Of a DNA stretch of 64,000 bases, positions 61,795 to 64,000 are shown piece by piece. The translations under genes and the position numbers were made by a program. Where the stretch lies: positions 186,001 to 250,000 of the forward strand of contig JAZKJV010003370.1 in NCBI GenBank assembly GCA_037367405.1, given 5' to 3'. The notes under the pieces were generated by a model. The model saw only the letters and a list, made by a program, of their open reading frames with translations, had not been told where the DNA came from and did no database searches. Source of the DNA: Ottelia alismoides. Taxonomy: Eukaryota; Streptophyta; Magnoliopsida; Alismatales; Hydrocharitaceae. Every line of letters begins with the position of its first letter. Within the stretch, counting starts at the first letter, position 1.

Positions 61795-61843
61795 GCGCAT
61801 GGGAACCCAATCTCCATCGGGCGCATGGGAACCCAATCTCCAT
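61795..61843. repeat. 23-bp direct repeat in the retrotransposon interior
   Basis: 61795-61817 and 61821-61843 are identical (start GCGCATGGGAACCC), 26 bp apart, within CAGGC-rich sequence (61740-62290). Confidence 0.85.
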
Positions 61844-62484
61844 TAGACTCGCACAGGCGCCCAGGTCACACGTGCGGCATCTCCTCTCCGCTCGCATACA
61901 CGTACAGATGCGGAATCCCCTGCGCGCATCCTTTGAATGAGGAAGCAATCCTATGGCCCTAGAATGATGTTCCAGAATACCTCTACAGATCCTCCTTTTT
62001 GAAGAAAAGCTCCAGGCGGCGGAGCCACCCGCTGGCAGGGCTCCAAGCCCCGACTCCACTCGCCTTCACACCTCCAGGCAGAGGTGCCTCCTCGCTCGGC
62101 GCAGCAGAAGCGTCGTGATCTCCCATCTCAAGGTCCAACCCCAGACGACGTCGCTCCAGGGCGCGCACCCCTAGGCGCACATCCACGAATCCCAGGAAGC
62201 ATCCCGACATCTCAGCCTTCAACCCCAGGTGGCATCCCTTGGTTCCCAATCCCCTGGCGCGATCTCCTTCAAGCTCCAGGCGGCACCGATACTCCCGCGA
62301 TGGCACAGCCCCCAGATCGGCGACCCTTTGGTATCGCCTTCAGCAGTCGAGCAACGTGCTCCTTCGGCGAGTCGTGCCGCCCTCTCCTTCCTCGGAGCTC
62401 CATCTCCCGTTCTGGCGGCGCGTGACATGGTGTGCCCCATCGGGGGTGGCGGGTCTAAAGATGAGGTCCCCACTGGGAACGTTA

Positions 62485-62890
62485 ATGGGTACATTATAAA
62501 AAAAATTGAAAAGCCGAAGGGGGCGGCGACAGAAAAGAAAAAGGGTATCTGTTTATCAAAAAAAATAGAAAGGAGGCCGAAGTTACAAAAAAAACGAAGG
62601 GTGTTTTTTTATTGTTTGGGCCAAGTGGGCCAGTTCAAAAAAAAGAGAAAAAAAAGGAGAAAGAAAATGTGTGTTAAAAAAAAGGCGCGTACAAAAAAAA
62701 AGCCGTACGCAATTATCAAAAAGAAATATATTAAAAAAAGAGAGGCGCGTGCAATAAAAAAAAGAGAGCCGCACGCATTTCAAAATCATGATTGAAAGCT
62801 GAAAAAAATGAAACGGCTTCAAAAAAAATGTTTTCAAAACAAAAAAAAGAGATGACGGCTTAAAAAAAAAGAAATGAAAATGAAAAGCCG
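62485..62890 (+). repeat. A-run-rich segment with paired GCGYGTRC/GYACGC arms
   Basis: Many runs of 6-10 A alternate with G-containing words. Two units exactly 60 bp apart carry complementary arms: 62685-62692 with 62705-62710, and 62745-62752 with 62771-62776. Confidence 0.75.
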
Positions 62891-63560
62891 CAAGTATGTT
62901 TTGTTTTCTCCTTCTATCTTGTCTTCTCCCAACTTTGTCGATGTTCATTTTCCGACAACTATGGGAGAAAGGGGGAGTATATATGTAGAGTCACAGGTCT
63001 TGTATTCCAGATCCAGATTCAGATACCAGTCTCCAGACCAGGCAGTTGATCAGACTCTACAGTTCGGTTTCAGACTTGACGATCATTGTTTCCGAGTCTC
63101 CAGCTTCAGACACGCACGAGTGTGCGGTCATTTTCAGATGAGCATATGTTGCCATCATCAGTTCGAGGTCCCCATCATTCTTGTTGTTGTTCGGCCAGAG
63201 TCTTCATGTGAGCCATAGGGACTCCAGAGCAGAGGACCATTCCCTATGCCATATGTTAGCAAGGGTTTTCATGTGGTATTATAGGTACACCAGAGCAGTG
63301 CACCATTCTCTGAGCCAGATGGGAGAGACCCAGTTCTCCGACGAGGAGACTTCAGGCGCAGTTTCAGACTCGATGGTCAGATTCCGAGTCTTCAGTTGAC
63401 TCACACTCCAGCCCGTTCGTCCTCCTCACCTACACGACATGAGAAGCAACGTCCTCGACTGCAGCATGTGCGCATTGGGTTGATATTGTCTGTAGTGTCC
63501 TGTAGTGTTGAGTTGAGTTTCTTTCTGTTTGTCCAAGCTGAGCATTGCATGCTCCAGCTT

Positions 63561-63569
63561 GAGGGGGAG
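63561..63569 (+). other. Polypurine tract of the intronic retrotransposon
   Basis: GAGGGGGAG directly before the 3' LTR. Confidence 0.85.
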
Positions 63570-63889
63570 TGTTGGAGTATACGTTGTATGCGCCTATTGT
63601 GTTGTAGCAGGGTAAATGGATCCTGGAGTTGATCCATTTACCCCATCCAATGTTTAGTCCCACATCGTCCAGTGGTGGGACTTGGAGGCTCTGGAGAGGC
63701 TATATAAGGAGCCCCAGACCTCTTGTATCTATTGAGAAAAAGCAATAAAGTATATGCCCCTTTGAGGGCTTCTCCCGTGGTTCCATCCCGCTCCTCACGG
63801 AGTAGGGTTCCACGTAAAATCATGGTGTTCCATGTTCTATGTTTCTGTTCTATGCTCTGTTTTATCATTCCGCTTCTGATTTTCTAACA
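63570..63889 (+). repeat. 3' LTR of the intronic retrotransposon
   Basis: TGTTGGAGTATA to TTTTCTAACA, colinear with 61128-61447. TATATAAG at 63701-63708. Confidence 0.93.
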
Positions 63890-63894
63890 GATTA
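63890..63894. repeat. Target site duplication GATTA, right copy
   Basis: Matches 61123-61127. The remaining bases to 64000 are presumed CDPK intron with no exon seen. Confidence 0.9.
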
Positions 63895-64000
63895 TATAGT
63901 GGTCAATCAGTTATCAAACATTTAGACAATGACAAATCTACATGGGTACATTTCATTATCTAAATAATTATTTAAATCCGTGAAATTGCGAAGACATGAG

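Larger units (their letters stand above)
61128..63889 (+). mobile_element. Non-autonomous LTR retrotransposon (2,762 bp) in the CDPK intron
   Basis: Two 320-bp LTRs (61128-61447 and 63570-63889), primer site TGGTATCAGAGC (61448), purine tract GAGGGGGAG (63561-63569) and a GATTA target duplication. The 2.1-kb interior has no recognisable gag or pol; its longest ORF (62229-62795) begins in low-complexity GC-rich sequence and ends in lysine-rich A-runs. The primer site type points to mobilisation by copia machinery. My hand count gives about 17 differences between LTRs, roughly 95% identity. Confidence 0.92.

Noticed and set aside
62229..62795. 188-codon frame as gag of the intronic retrotransposon
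   Set aside because: The sequence is low-complexity, its second half is lysine codons from A-runs, and no capsid or zinc-knuckle motif is present.

Overview
This is nuclear DNA of a flowering plant from a repeat-dense (pericentromere-like) region. The evidence is nested LTR retrotransposons with plant-type primer sites, decayed CACTA and hAT transposons, and one exon of a plant calcium-dependent protein kinase (CDPK). GGGACGGT/ACCGTCCC-type CACTA subterminal repeats would fit a monocot, but that is only a guess. I see no bacterial-type genes, tRNA genes or CRISPR. All homology and identity statements are by eye.

Layout. (1) 1-12555: the 5' part of a minus-strand Athila-like Ty3/gypsy element (end of gag/start of pol, leader, tRNA-Asp-type primer site, then an abnormally long composite LTR of about 8.1 kb). 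It has landed in the gag of a second Athila-like family. (2) 12556-42791: a head-to-tail array of that second family, also minus strand: truncated gag and leader, a central LTR (14993-18679), a complete but decayed internal region, and another LTR (39086-42791). The central LTR has a primer site on one side and a polypurine tract on the other, so it serves two element copies. (3) Inside the protease region of this array sits a 10.7-kb Ty1/copia element (24068-34766) with 2.5-kb LTRs and a clean ATATC target duplication. (4) 43.8-50.0 kb: a decayed CACTA transposon with TNP2-like and Transposase_24-like reading frames and a 180-bp tandem array leading to its right terminus. (5) 50.0-57.2 kb: a copia-like LTR remnant, then a plus-strand Athila-type 3' LTR interrupted by a minus-strand hAT transposase relic. 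(6) 57.2-59.8 kb: mostly anonymous, but with a TRIM-like retroelement fused to an internally deleted 25S rRNA fragment. (7) 59.8-64.0 kb: the 3' end of a CDPK gene (minus strand) whose intron holds a 2.76-kb non-autonomous LTR retrotransposon with a GATTA target duplication.

How it fits together. Almost everything is mobile-element sequence, and nearly every reading frame carries stops or frameshifts, so the window is a graveyard rather than an operating pathway. Relative order is readable: the Athila-like array came first; the copia element entered its pol and the other Athila-like element entered its gag later. The only probable host coding sequence is the CDPK terminal exon.

The most unusual signals are the 25S-rRNA/TRIM junction at a tRNA primer site, a series of hairpins ending in polypurine-tract-like sequence upstream of an Athila-like PPT, long runs of consecutive small palindromes in the copia LTRs, and the composite LTR.
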